Counted from the first letter of the stretch, positions 11,425 to 23,660 are shown. The stretch: 64,000 bases of DNA from Hyperoodon ampullatus (GCA_949752795.1 OX457063.1:66673783-66737782), one strand, 5' to 3'. A program made the numbers and translations. Notes: generated from the sequence alone by a model not told the origin.

Positions 11425-14400
11425 GGAGACGTCTGCTTTTGGTCAAGATGAAATAACAGGGAGCAGATTTACCCTCCCACCTGAAACAACTAAATACACG
11501 GACAAAATATACAAAGCAAGAATTTTCAAGACGTTGGACATCAGGCAATGAAGGCAGTGGTACCCCAGAGAGAGGAAACAAATGCGGTGAACTCTACAAT
11601 TGCCCTAGCTTATTGCCTAGAGTTTCCAGATCTTTCTAAACAATAAGCTGGGGCAATTGTAGGGTTCACTTCATTTGTTTCCAGTTGTGGTACAGGGAAG
11701 GGGAATCCCAGCAGAGCCTTGCAGTATCCCTGGGTTGAGGAAATGGAACTGGGAGTCAGTGGAAGCCAGGGTGCTGGAGAGTGAACAGCTGTACAGAGAG
11801 AAAACTCTAGATCTGAAGAAGGTTTCTCTCCAGTATTCAGCTGAGTATTGATCATGCATGCAGGTGAGGAAACTATCAAGTCTGGGGAGAGAACCATCTG
11901 AAAGTATTAGAGGGGACAATCAGCAGGGATCATAAAGGGCAGGAAATAGTGCCTATTCTCACCACATAGGTCTCGTAATTCACAGGGCATCAGGTATACA
12001 GAAGGGAATTGCCTCAACAGTGGGGAAAGTTAGTCCTAGACTAAACTCTACTCTGGTCTCATCTAACAAAGCTTAAAAGGAAGACCTGAGAGGATCATTC
12101 TGTTTCCAGGTAACCTAACTGCATCCCAGAACAAAGTTCAAGAATATCTATTTAAAAAGAAATTATGGCCAGAACCAAAAAAAGTAAAATTCCAATTTAT
12201 GGTACCCAGTCAAAAATTACCAGGAATGCAAAGAAGCATAATGAAGAGAAAAAAATCGATCAATCAGAACCAATCCAGAACTGACACCATTACAGAATTT
12301 GTTCACAAGGATATTAAATCAGTTATTATAACCATATTCCGTATGTTCAAAATGCTAGAGGAAAAACTAAAGATTGTAAGTAGAGAAGTGAAACATGAAA
12401 AAGATGCAAATTGAACTCCTAGAGATGAAAACTACAATGGCTGAGGTGAGAAATGTACTGGGAAGGATTAATGTCATATTGGACATTATAGAAGAAAAGA
12501 CTAATGAACCTGAAGACAAAGCCACTCTGAATGAAACACAGAGGGGGAAAAAAGGATTAAAGTAGTGAACAGAGCTTCAGGGGGCTGTTGGAACACTTTA
12601 AGCTGTCTAGCAATTATAGTCCCTGAAGGGCAGGAGAGGAGACAAAAAAATATTTGAAGGGATAATGGACGAGAATTTTCCAAATTTTGTGAAAACTATA
12701 AAGGCACAAATGCAAGGAGCTCAAAGAATCAAAATCACAAGAAACAGAAATAGAACTACTCTAAAGCACATAATAATCAAAATGGTCAAAACCAGTGATA
12801 AAGATAAAATCTTAGAAACAGCCAGGGAATAAAGACACTTTACATACAGAGGATCAAGGATAAGATGACAATGAATTTCTCATGGGAAAAATTCAAGTGA
12901 GAAGACAGTGGAGAAATATACTTAAAGTGCTAAAAGAAAAACCGTCTACTTAGAATTCTATATATGACAAAAGTATCTTTCAAAAAATAATTTTCTTTCA
13001 GACATACAAAGATGGGAAAGAATTCATCACCAGTAGAACCACAGTACAAAAAATATTATAGGAAGTCTTTTAGACAGAAGGAAAATGATATTAGGTAGAA
13101 CTATGGATCTACCCAAAGGAATGAAGAGCAAATGGTAGCTACATGGGTTAAGTATATAATGTTTTTTTCTTATTATTTATATATTTTTGATGAATAATTG
13201 ACAACAAAAATAGCATAATGTGGGGTTTTTAATGCAGGTAAAAGTACAATATATGACAACAATAGCCCAAAGCCTGGGAGGGGAAAAAAATAAAACTGCT
13301 TTTGTTAAGGTTCTTATATGTAAAATAGTATTATATCGATTCAAGGTGGACTTTGATAAGTGAAAGATGTATGCTATGACCCCTAAAGAAACCTTCAAAA
13401 AATGAAACAAGGGACTATATCTAAATAAGCGAAGAGGGAAGATAAAATGGGATCATAACAAATAATCTGAGAGAAGGCAGAAAAGAAGAAAAAGAGGAAA
13501 AAGGGACAAATAGAAAGCATACAGCAAGTTTATAGATTTTAAACCTAACCATATCAATAATCAACTTAAATAAAAATAAACTAAACATCCCAATTAAAAG
13601 GTAGAGATGATCAGATTGGATAAAACAAACAAGACCCAAATATATGCTGTCTGTAAGAAAACCACTTTAAAGATAAAGAAACTATGGGTTAAAAGTAAAA
13701 GGGTGAAAAAGGTATGCCATGTTAATTATAAGAAAGCTGGACAGGCTGTATTAATATTAGACAAAGTAGGTATCACAACAGAGAATATTATCAGGGATTT
13801 TTTAGAAGTCCATTTCATACTGATAAAAGGGTCAATTCAACAAAAGACTATATCAACTCTAAACATTTATATACCTAATAACAAAGCTTCAAAACACATG
13901 AAGCCAAAACTGATAGAACCACAAGGAGAAATAGAAAAACCCACAATTGTGGTTGCAGATTTCACCATCCTTCTCTCAATAATTGATAGATCAAGTGGGC
14001 AGAAAATCAGCCGGAAAACTTGAACACCAGTCCCAACCCAAATGACCTGACAGACGTTTACAGAATGTTCCACCCATCTATAGCAGAATACACATTCTTC
14101 TCAAGGGCACACAGAACATTTGCCAACAGAGATTGTATTCTGAGTATAATGCAAATTCAATAAATTAAGAAGGATTCAAGTCATACCTAGTGTGTTCTCT
14201 GACCACAAAGGAATTAAAATAGAAATCAAAACCAGGTATTGATAACCCTGGTATTGTCTGGATAGCCAGACAATCTCCAAGTATTTGGAAAACAAATAAC
14301 ATGCTTCTTTGTTACCTGTGGATCAAAGAAGAATTCAAAAGGGAAATTACAAAGTATTTTGAACTGAATGAAAATGAACACAACATATCAGAATTTGTAC

Positions 14401-14555
14401 AATTCCACTAAGGCAGAACTTAAGAGAAACTTTATAGCACTAAACCCCTATATTAGAATAGAAGAAAGATCTCAAATCAACAACTTCAGCTTCTACCTAA
14501 GAAACTAGAAAAGGAAGATGGAATTCAACCCAAAATAAGCAGAAGAAAGGATTGG
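11425..14555 (+). mobile_element. L1 (older L1M-type) with 5' UTR, ORF1 region and part of ORF2; 3' part missing
   Basis: About 3.1 kb of sense-strand L1. 11425-12150 reads as 5' UTR (GGTCAAGATGAAATAACAGG start). 12400-12530 has the GAACTCCTAGAGATGAAAAC and GAAGAAAAGACTAATGAACC blocks. 12720-13130 resembles the AATTCATCACCAGTAGAACC region. 13590-14550 is the start of ORF2, the endonuclease domain. It stops abruptly near 14555, where a MIR begins. Most genomic L1 copies lose their 5' end, so losing the 3' end points to a later deletion. A large hairpin (11574-11682) lies in the 5' part. Confidence 0.8.
13607..14023 (+). pseudogene. Broken L1 ORF2 endonuclease fragment
   Basis: An open frame of 138 codons that reads as the middle of the L1 ORF2 apurinic-type endonuclease. 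It has YAVCKKTTLKIKKL where active copies have an LQETHLK-type motif, then AGQAVLI, GSIQQK and a VVADFTILLSIIDR block. Both visible catalytic motifs are damaged: the QETHL glutamate position reads K or T, and the GDFN motif has become ADFT, losing the asparagine. It is not expected to be functional. It has no promoter of its own and is part of the surrounding dead L1. Confidence 0.8.
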
Positions 14556-14656
14556 GCTTTATTCTGGCTACAGTTAGCTGTGTGACCTGGGCCAGCATCG
14601 TTCTTTCTGGTTCTGCCTGGTTTCATCATTTGACAAATGAGGACTGTAAACAATAT
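14556..14656 (+). repeat. MIR core fragment
   Basis: GTTAGCTGTGTGACCTGGGCC followed by a TTTCATCATTTGACAAATGAGG block matches the centre and 3' half of MIR. It sits at the broken end of the L1. Confidence 0.5.
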
Positions 14657-14795
14657 CAGTGTTCACCAAATGCTGGGTCCGCCACACAGGAATCATAAGG
14701 GAGCCTGTTAGAAACACTGATTTCTAAGCCCTGACCCAGATCTAGGGAATCAAAATTTCTGGGTAGGGCCTGAGAACCTGTGCGTTTTAAACACA
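14657..14795 (+). mobile_element. MER5A fragment (hAT-Charlie)
   Basis: It begins CAGTGTTCACCAAATG like the MER5A terminus, then GGGAGCCTGTTAGAAACACT, CTAAGCCCTGACCCAGATCT and GGTAGGGCCTGAGAACCTGT, all in MER5A order. The 3' terminal repeat is missing. Confidence 0.7.
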
Positions 14796-17700
14796 GAAGT
14801 GATAGGAATGTCCGGAGTGGTAGGACCAGTGTCCTTCTCCTTGGTGGCACTCTGTTCGGTGACATGACTTCTGAGGGGGTGCCAGCCAGGAAGGCTCAGC
14901 CCTAGACAGGAGGCTCTCAGCTTCAGCGTGATCCCTGCCCTGTAACTCAAGTAGCCAAGTCATCATGGGGAACATAAGGGCCTGGACAATGAGAATATTA
15001 GCAATGACCGGGATGGACTAACAGTAGAGCTCTTCCATTCATGTTATAACGTTACAGAAGCCTCAGCTTCTGTGGTATTCAGTAGGGGAAGGAGTCTGAT
15101 TATGATCAAGGTCGGATTCCCAGCCCTTCTAGCTTAGGGTATGATTTAATGTTTCATTTTCATTTTATTTGTGCCTATTTCTGTTCCATAATTTATTTCT
15201 TTAAGCATCAATGCCTTTATCTCTTTGAACAACCTCAACAAATTTATGCTGACATCTTTACAGACGATTCCCTAAGATGCGTTTCATTTGGAGTGAACTA
15301 TTCTTCCAAGTCTCTTGTTTCTTGGCTGTCCTGGGAGAAATTAGCCTTTCTTCCTGTGTTTTGGAATTTTGGTTTGCAGGCTTATTTTGAGTATTCCCTC
15401 CAAACTTTTCCCTTCCTGACAGGTTGACTGCCTAGCCCAGCCCTTCTATTCCTAAACCAGAACCAGGTTTTACAGTTGAGCATAGGATGTACTGCCCCTA
15501 AGGGTCATCGAGCGGTATGGCCGATCCATTTACAGAGTGGGTAGTTGGCTCAGTTCCTGAGAGTAACACATTGTCTTTGCGCCTTGTCTCCCCAGGCTTA
15601 CAGTGCTTCATCTGAAGCCATAGTCCCAGTAGAGTGAAAGCACTGTCTGCCTCTGGCATCCAACAGGAAGCCTGGCTCTGCTCCAACTCTCATTCACATT
15701 TAGAAATCCTTGTCCCACAGGGATCAAGCTCCCAGTCACTGGTGCCTACTTCCAGAGCCCAAACAACCCACAGTTTGTGTTTTCCCTTTGTGTCTGGTCC
15801 ACGAGATCTTATCTTATACCAGAGCCTGGTTGGGTCTTCCTGGTTTCTTCCCTGACTCCCTCCCTTCCTTCTTCTTTCTTTCTCTCTTTCTTCCTGCCTT
15901 TTAAATATTTCATCTGTCATTGCTATGCGTTCAGAGTAGGAAGGTGAACTCACTGCCTCTTGATCATTATAAAAATCTGAATTAATTCATTTAAAAAAGG
16001 TAAAGAAATGATATTTTTTCCAACCCCAAGTCTCTGGAGTAAGATCCACACTCCCTATCATGATTGACTCCTGTTTACTCTTCCACTTGACACAGCCTGA
16101 GCATTTAAATCTTCTATTAATGCTTGTGGTATGTTATACAAGTTGGTGCTTATTCATTTGTTAGAAATGTTATGTGTGTGCGTGTCCTGTTCTCCAAGAT
16201 AATCTGCTAACCGCCTAACAGCAGAGACCATGATTTATCATTAAAGTATTAACCAAATGACACATTTTCTGATAGCCACACACAGAAAACCTCAATAAAT
16301 ACCAATTACCAGACTGATTTACCCCACCCATCTCAAATTTCCTTAATTCCTCCATCGACTGCATCATGACACAACAAAAATACTTATATGCCCAAAATAA
16401 TGTTGAAATACAAAAATGGACAGCTCTATTCAATATATCAATACAAATATGTACACATTTGATATTTTCAGTTTTTTCTTTTCTTGCTATGTGCTTTGAG
16501 AGTTAGTGCCTCCTGATCTTTCAACTTGGAAACCTTGCATAGTTGTCTACTATCCATTTTCCAGTGAGACGGAGACAGAAAAATTACCAGTGAGATGGAG
16601 AGAGAAAAGGGCCTCCAGCCCTGCCCATTAGGAAATCAGCTACCTGTGACCAGAGAGCGAGTACATTCTTTCTCCAGGCAGGTGTTGACCCACCCCAGCT
16701 AGTTAAGAGCCTGCAGGGCTTCTACTTTGGGGAGATAAAGAGGCAGCCTGTGTGGGGTCCCTTCTCCTCCCCCATAGAGCCATTTGTTCCTGGGGATACA
16801 CCCCCTCCAGGAATCTTTCAATGCTCTTCAAACCATGGACATGCACAATGCACCTGACCTTGTTCAAAGGCAGGGGTTGCACTGCCCCAGGCAAAGAGTA
16901 AAGAAATACAGAAAATTACATCTTTCCTTGTCTCTTTCACTCTGTTGTAAAAGGAAAGACCCCTGTGTCTGTGGACCAAAACACTTATTAGTTCTCCCTT
17001 TTTTTCTTTCCACTCTGTAATACACACCATCAGCTGTTAATGATTCAGCAATAGGAATCTTCACTTTGATAAGATGCAGCCAGTGGGGAAAAAAACGCAA
17101 AACTTTGTATCCTCTACACTTTAGATCATTCATTTACCTCTGGGAAGAATGCTCTTTATGCCCCTTCATTGAATCAGGCATGGACTTTGTGTGAAACATG
17201 TTTTATCCTGTAGAAAGGCTCTTTGGAGAGTGGCATTTACTCAAAGGGAACAAATGCCTGCAGGGTGTTCTTAGCGAGGCGGGGGTGGCTGGTGACAAGG
17301 TGTGACATCTGCAGAAGAAATATAGTCAAGCACTTGAGCCACCCCGTAGTTCCCAGTAGACAGAGGGCTCACTCACAAAACAACAGTAGAAATTTGTCTT
17401 ATGTTCGAAAGGCTATTTACTCAGAACTCTACCCACCTGATGGTACTGGCATTTTAACTATATAATAGGGAAAGGGTCGTGAAATTTGTGTGAGGCCACC
17501 GCTGCCAACACACACTCCTGCACACATGGGCGATCCCTGGCTTAGAGCAGCAAAGACTATAAATCCATGATAAGACATGTGTGTTCATGTATCTGCATGA
17601 GAAAATGAGGAATACTTAACAAAAATGTTATTTGCTAAGTATGTGGAAGGTTATCCTTATACTCTAGGTTTTCTTTCAAGTTTTAGTTTGGGCTTTTAAA

Positions 17701-18032
17701 GACAAACTAGAAAGTTACTACATTCCTAAATCCCTGTAAAACAGACTTAAAACTGAGTGGCAGATTTTAAAGACACTTGTGGGTTAAGGGTGGAACACTG
17801 GGAGATATTTTAATTTTTTTTTTACAAGGGAGTACTCAAAGGTGAAGTATATTAACGCGTGTGAGAGTAGTCATAGAAAAGCGTACTTACTGTTGAATAT
17901 GTTTGCCAGAAGATTTAGATTCTAAAAAGAGAAGACCTGAAAGGCAGGGTGCCAGTGCTCCTTGACTTGGGAAAAACCAGGGACTTGGAAGAGTTCAGTG
18001 AAGCCCACCACCTGATCTCCTACAATGGGGAG
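14796..18032. other. No gene recognised; unique-looking DNA with small low-complexity tracts
   Basis: About 3.2 kb with no recognisable gene. A pure pyrimidine run of about 40 bases lies at 15856-15895. A 26-bp imperfect tandem duplication lies at 16561-16611. Frames such as 15149-15427, 15634-15953 and 16784-17133 overlap each other on opposite strands and show no domain. Confidence 0.4.
16561..16611. repeat. 26-bp imperfect tandem duplication, two copies
   Basis: CCAGTGAGACGGAGACAGAA starts unit 1 and CCAGTGAGATGGAGAGAGAA starts unit 2, exactly 26 bases later. Two mismatches are seen in the first 20 bases. Confidence 0.7.
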
Positions 18033-18473
18033 TGTTATGGGTTGAATTGTGCCCCCCAAAAGATATGTTGAAGTCTTGACCCCCAAAGTCCCAGAATGTG
18101 ACTTTATTTGGAATAGAGTCTTTGTAGTTAGTTACAATGAGGTCATACTGAGCTAGGGTGGACCTTGATCCAGTGACTTGTCTTGTCCTCTAAGAAAGAA
18201 AACGGAGGATTTAGAAGACGCACAGGGAGAACGTTTTGTAATGATGGAGGCAGAGGTCAGAGTGACACATCTACAAACCAAGGACTTGCTAGGATTGCTG
18301 GAGGCACCAGAAGCTACGAGAGAGGCATGGGACACACCCCCTTACAGAGTCTCCAGAAGGATGCCCTTGATCTTGGTCTGCTACCCTCCAGGACTGTGAG
18401 AGACTACATTTCTGTTATTTTAAGCCACTCAATTTGTGGTACTTTGTTATGGAAACCCTGGGAAACCTACACA
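18033..18473 (+). mobile_element. MaLR solo LTR (MLT1/MST type)
   Basis: A 441-bp LTR starting TGTTATGGGTTGAATTGTG and ending in CCTACACA. Internal landmarks are the AAGATATGTTGAAGTC block, a TGACTTTATTTGGAAT block, ATGAGGTCATAC, CCAGGACTGTGAGAGA and TAAGCCACTCAATTTGTGGT. No internal retroviral sequence flanks it, so it is a solo LTR. The open frames at 18178-18554 are LTR-derived. Confidence 0.85.
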
Positions 18474-18754
18474 GGGTTAACCTGTGTAGATATCGTCCAT
18501 TTTTTGGTTGTTTCCACTGGGAGAGTAAATTCAGTCCCTGCTGTTCCACCTTAGCTGGAAGCAGAGATCTACTAATGATTTTTTGATGAGTTTTTTAATT
18601 TCTTGTTATGGATACCTTCTGCATGGGCACATTATGTGAAGAAGTAAGTTTGGTGTTTAGTCCCTCAAGCATACCTTCTGAGACTTCCCAGTTTCCCCTG
18701 TTAACACTTTCATATTTCACATTTATATGTTAGATTATTTGATCAATGACTTTG

Positions 18755-18878
18755 TCCCTCACTAGACTGAAAGCTCAATGAGACATGGCACCAGCTATGT
18801 TTTTGTTTTGCTCATCACTGTCTTTTCAGCTTCTAGTATGTACGTTTTGTTGAATAAATGTTTGGTAAAAGAATGAAT
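18755..18878 (+). repeat. L2 3' end
   Basis: CTAGACTGAAAGCTCAATGA, then CTAGTATGTACGTTTTGTTG and AATAAATGTTTGGTAAAAGA match the L2 3' UTR order (TAGACTGTAAGCTCC, then TCAATAAATATTTGTTGAATGA). Confidence 0.6.
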
Positions 18879-19339
18879 TTTCTGTCTGCAAAATGCATTG
18901 CTATTCTTTTAACACAGCATTCCAGGGAACTTCAACACTTCCTGATTTGATTATTCTATGTACTTTCACACTGTCTGTCCTAGGACACCCCTACATTTGC
19001 CCAATCTACCCGTCATGGAGAATGTTGGCAAAGGGGCACTTTTGTGTTAGACTTGCAAGATTGTGCCCTTTGCCTTCCCCCAAAGAGGAAGGACTGGCTG
19101 CTGGGATCCCAGGAGCCTTTAAAATTCAAGAGTCTCCCAAGGCTGGACAACCAGACTCTGCACAGAGGGCAATGGGCAGAGATGTTTTCCTAGAGAACTA
19201 TGAGATCTTATTGGAGAATCCTGTTTTCTTTTGGAAGTAAACTCGTTGGGAGAAAGAGGAAGAAGATAGCTATATAACATGCAGTGTGCAGTACTAGATA
19301 TGGACTATTCACTGGTGACTCTTCAAAAGACCACCAGAA
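18879..19339. other. No gene recognised
   Basis: The 115-residue frame at 18893-19240 has no recognisable domain. I see no repeat. Confidence 0.4.
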
Positions 19340-19860
19340 ACACTTATAGATCAAGCAAAGCTAAATTTATTAGCTCTACTGCAATATGGACAACATCTCC
19401 TGGACCATCTTAGTAGAGACGCAGAATCAGAAAATTAGGGAAGGATATGAGAGACTGAATGTACAAATGCACAAATGGCCGGACCACATATAGCAATAGA
19501 GCTCTGACCCACAGCCTCGGTGATAGCCAGCCCAGGAAGCCAAACCACAACCTCTGCAGCAATTGGCCTAAAATGGTCAAGACTGGTCAATGACTGACAG
19601 TTCCCCTAATTTTGCTCCCTCCCCCCTCAACTCAGGACTAAGCAGAGAAAGTCAAATATGCCTTCTAATTACCCTACCTCCAGCCTCTCCATGACAACAA
19701 TTTCCAATTAGAGCATACCAGAAGTTGTCCATTTTTTTTTTAATTATAAAGCTTTACCACTCTTCTGCTTGGGTTTAGTCTCTACCAAATGCAAGTGAGG
19801 GTGGCTTAAATCTCTTGCTATAGTAAACGCTGAATAAATAGCCCCTGTTCTCATCTGGAT
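19340..19860 (+). repeat. Possible old LTR or LTR-like repeat
   Basis: The right part has a TATAAAGCTTTACCAC block followed by GTAAACGCTGAATAAATAGC, reminiscent of an LTR R/U5 with an AATAAA signal near 19831. The upstream 350 bp is C-rich with short A-rich runs, as in some ERV LTRs. I cannot define clear TG...CA ends or name a family. Confidence 0.3.
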
Positions 19861-22077
19861 TCCCTTCATTCATTCCCATAGGTATTTATGAAGTTTGTAG
19901 AGCCTGAGCTGGGATTTTTAGGCAAGTCTTGAAAAGTAGGGACTAGTTGGAATGGGCAGAGTCTATGACATAATACTTTGGAAGGCACAGCTAGCAGAAA
20001 GTCTGGAAGTACTCACTTGAGAAGTTAGCCTTAAAATGTGAGCAGTTTAATAGGCTCACAGTTTTATTTTCCAGAAGCAGGTATTCCCTGGGGCAAAGAG
20101 CTAGGATATTTTTGTTTGGTCCCAGGAATATTTAACATAGGGAGAACAAAGTTCGCCTGGTTCAAGAATTGGTTAATACAAGGACAGGGAATTATGTTGG
20201 TTCCAGTTCTTGAGGTTGATGAGGAAAAAATATTCATTTTTAAGTCCATCCTTGATTTTTTCTTTTCTTATCCAACCTAGACAACAAGGTCAGTCACTTG
20301 AATAATGCCGTCACTAGCATAAACAACTTTCTTAGCTACTGTCCTATTGTACTAACCCACAAGGTGCTAAACCTGAATTAATTCTACACTGTGTGATGAA
20401 ATTGTTTTTCATCTCTTGTTCCAACAGCTATCTGTTGGTGGTGACTAGGAGGAACAGTGAACTGAGAAGGGTGCTGAGGCCATGTAAGGTCTCAGAAGGA
20501 ACAAGCACGTGTCTGCTATGTGCACAAGTGGAGAGTGGAGAGAGTTTAAACTTGTATGTCTCAAAAATGTATACCTCTACAGAGCTTTGGGCCCACATAT
20601 CCAACTACCCCCTGGGTAACCTTATCTGGATATTCTACAACTGTGCCAATCTGCACAAATTGTAATTGCTCTCCTTCACCAAAGGTTTGCTAATCGATCC
20701 ATCAGATTGGCCCTATGATCCTTGTTGGTACAGTGTTCCAGGCAGCCATTACCACCACTCAGGTTAACACACAATTCAAGATAAACCCTCTTTGTGATCT
20801 GGCTAAGGAAATTTGCTCTGATTGTGGAGTTATAGGCATCAACAATAGGGATGAGAGAAGTTGATGAAATGATGGAAACCCAATCTCTTGAAATTTTATC
20901 TCATTTTTTCTTGCCCCTGAGTACAGAAGATCAGAAGCAAAAATTCAACCAGTACTAGATTATCTCAGGTACAGTGATAGACACTGGGGAAAAGAAAGGT
21001 AATAAAACTTTTAGACCTTTTTGGATTCATTCTTTACAATATCCTATTTAGCTTACATATACCTGCCCATCTCTCACAACTTCCTCTCCTTAACCTCCAA
21101 TATTTTAATTGTCAGATGGTAATTAGGAGACAACCTTATTTATGGGAAGAATTACAATGTCAATTCTATGTAAGGTGGCATCTGTGTTTATGCAAAAAGT
21201 GCTCCCTGATAGAAACAGATATAAAACTGATTGATGTCTTAAAGCACCTAGTAGAAAAACTGGTGGAGAAAATTGAGTTCTTATAATAAATTCCATAACT
21301 GCTTAGCTGTAAATGATTTTTAAAAGTCACTTGCCTGTGCAAACTGGTTAGAATAGAAGTATTTAAATGATATTTCAAAAGCTTAATGTCAACCATCAGT
21401 GTCCAATAAATGAAAATTACTTTTAGTGATACATCTGGAAATATGATGGTTTTTTGAGCCAAAATCTCTCAAGCTTTGCATAAAATCTGGATTTTAATTT
21501 CTACTGTGTGCCTGTTATATAAACTTCTGATATTTGTTATAGAGAAAAAGAAGATAAACTAGACACTACTTGGAATATTGAAAAATGAGTAGAATGTTAA
21601 GACATGCTAAATTTATTGTTTGCTCATCAAGAGAAAGGAAGTGAATAATTTATTTAGGGAAATAATTTTACTTAAAGAAAGCGCAATATTTTAATAAGTA
21701 GAAAGGGGAAGGGAACATATTTTGAAATAGGAGCAGCATCACTGGAATGAAAAATGTAATGTGACAAAGTAGCTACCTTGAAGGAGAAAACACTCCTTTT
21801 TGTTACAGTCCTGTAAAATCCCAACTTTATCTTCCTTCTTATCTGTTCATTCATTTAACTATTATTTATTGAGTACCCACTCTGTACTGGCATTGTGTAA
21901 GCCATTGGTGATATTTCAGTAAATAAGATAGTCACAGTTTCTTCTTTCACAAACAGTGTTTAGTGGAATTTTCATTAATGATTAATTCATGCACTCATTA
22001 TATTAGGTAAAATGAGGTTTAGCTCTGTGTGACAGGAAACTTGAATTAACAATGGTTTAAACAATTGCCTCATCTAA
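19861..22077. other. No gene recognised; about 2.2 kb of AT-rich single-copy-looking DNA
   Basis: No recognisable transposon or gene. Frames at 20038-20280, 20393-20665 and 21166-21462 have no domain. A 7-bp perfect hairpin (CCAACAG, loop CTAT, CTGTTGG) is at 20421-20438. Confidence 0.4.
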
Positions 22078-22091
22078 ATATAGATCATCCA

Positions 22092-22342
22092 CGGACTTCT
22101 CTGGTGGTACAGTGGTTAAGAATCTGCCTGCCAATGCAGGGGACACGGGTTTGAGCCCTGGTCCGGGAAGATCCCCACATGCCGTGGAGCAACTAAACCT
22201 GTGTGCCACAACTACTGGGCCCGCGCACCTAGAGCCTGTGCTCCACAACAAGAGAAGCCACCATAATGATAAACCTGCGCACCGCAATGAAGACCCAATG
22301 CAGCCAAAAATAAATAAATAAAATAAATAAATTTAAAAAAAT
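22092..22342 (+). mobile_element. CHR SINE (long form) with perfect target-site duplication
   Basis: An older long-type CHR beginning ACTTCTCTGGTGGTACAGTG, with AACTAAACCTGTGTGCCACA in the middle and GACCCAATGCAGCCAAAAAT before an (AAAT)n tail. A perfect 14-bp duplication, ATATAGATCATCCA, flanks it at 22078-22091 and 22343-22356. Confidence 0.95.
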
Positions 22343-22439
22343 ATATAGATCATCCAGACCTCAAATTGAGGGTACATCATCCTAATAAACCTCAAGCATT
22401 TTTATCTTGCTGCTCTGCCATTCCTAACCAGTACAGGCA

Positions 22440-23225
22440 TTTAGATTTTGAGTCTGTTTTCTTTCATTTAGCATAGGGCATTGGGATATAGAACGTTGTT
22501 CGTATCAACAGCCCATTCCTTTTCATTATTGAGTAGTATTCCATTCTATGGATGTACTACATTTTGTTTATCTATTTCCCAGTTGAGGGACTTTGGAGTT
22601 GTTTCAAGATTTTAGTGATTAAATTGCTATAAATATTTGTTTAGAGGTTTTTGTGTGAATTTAGGCCTATCATTTCACTTTGGTAAATATCTAGGAGTGG
22701 AAAATTGGGCCACATGGATAAGTGTATACTGAACTTTATAATAGCTGTGAAACTGTTTTTAGAGTGGCAGTACCATTGTGCATTCCCAACAGCAATATAC
22801 AAGAGTTCCAGTTGCTCTGCATCCTCATCAGAATTTGGTATCATCAGGTTTTTTTTAACCATTATATTAAGTGTATAGCAGTATCTCATTGTGGTTTTAA
22901 TTAGCATTTCATTAATGACTAGTAGTGACACTGAGCATCTTCTCATGTGCTGCTGTCATCTGTATATCTTTTTTGGTAAAATGTATGTTCAAATCTTTTG
23001 TCCGTTAAAGAAATTTGATTGATTGTTTTCTCCTTGTTGAGTTTTGAGAGTTCTTTATATATATTGGCTACAAGTCCTGTGTCAGATATATGATTTGCAA
23101 ATATTTTCTCTATGTCTTTTCATTCTGTCAACAGTTTTGTTTGCAGAGCAAATGTTTTTAATTTTGATAAAGTCTAATTTATTTATTCTTTTATGGATTG
23201 TGCTTTGTATCTTAAAATTGTATAT
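22440..23225 (-). mobile_element. L1 ORF2/3' fragment, antisense
   Basis: The plus strand reads as the complement of late L1. It has TTTTCTTTCATTTAGCATAG, GAGTAGTATTCCATTCTATG, TAGGAGTGGAAAATTGGGCC, TATCTCATTGTGGTTTTAAT, GAGAGTTCTTTATATATATT and CAGATATATGATTTGCAAAT in the correct order. It is about 790 bp with many changes, so it is an old copy. Confidence 0.85.
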
Positions 23226-23514
23226 TTATATTAAAAGCCAAATTTATAAAAAAACCAAAAGAATAAATTCCTCCTGGCACCAATAGATTATCTACAAATA
23301 GTACATTAGCTATGTTTCCTAAATGTGACATCAAACAAGAAGAAATTACATAATTTATGCTGGGAGAACTAGATTACAGTTATGAAAGATGAGACAAGGA
23401 TCTAAATATCAATTTTTAAAACACAGAACTAAAGACTTTTAGATTCTGTACCATTGTAGTATGTAAATACATGAAATAAAATGTTTCATGGGGGCTTCAA
23501 AAACCCATTCATTT
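23226..23514. other. No gene recognised; AT-rich
   Basis: Nothing is recognisable between the L1 and L2 fragments. Confidence 0.4.
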
Positions 23515-23660
23515 ATTCACCCATTTATTTCTTTAAAAATTTTTACTGAGCACCTACAATGAGCCAGACACCATGTTCTGGATGGTGATGGTACACAGAT
23601 GAATATGAATGGAGATAGAACTTTGGACAAATAAACAAACAGGTTATAACACAATGTGGT
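23515..23660 (-). repeat. L2 3' end, antisense
   Basis: TTTACTGAGCACCTACAATG, AGCCAGACACCATGTTCTGG and GGTGATGGTACACAGATGAA follow the complement of the L2 3' UTR (ATTGAGCACCTACTATGTGCC and onward). Confidence 0.6.

Noticed and set aside
13607..14023. 138-codon frame as a new host protein
   Set aside because: It is the L1 ORF2 endonuclease region with broken catalytic motifs and L1 sequence on both sides.
22112..22321. 69-codon frame as a gene
   Set aside because: It lies entirely within the long CHR SINE at 22092-22342.
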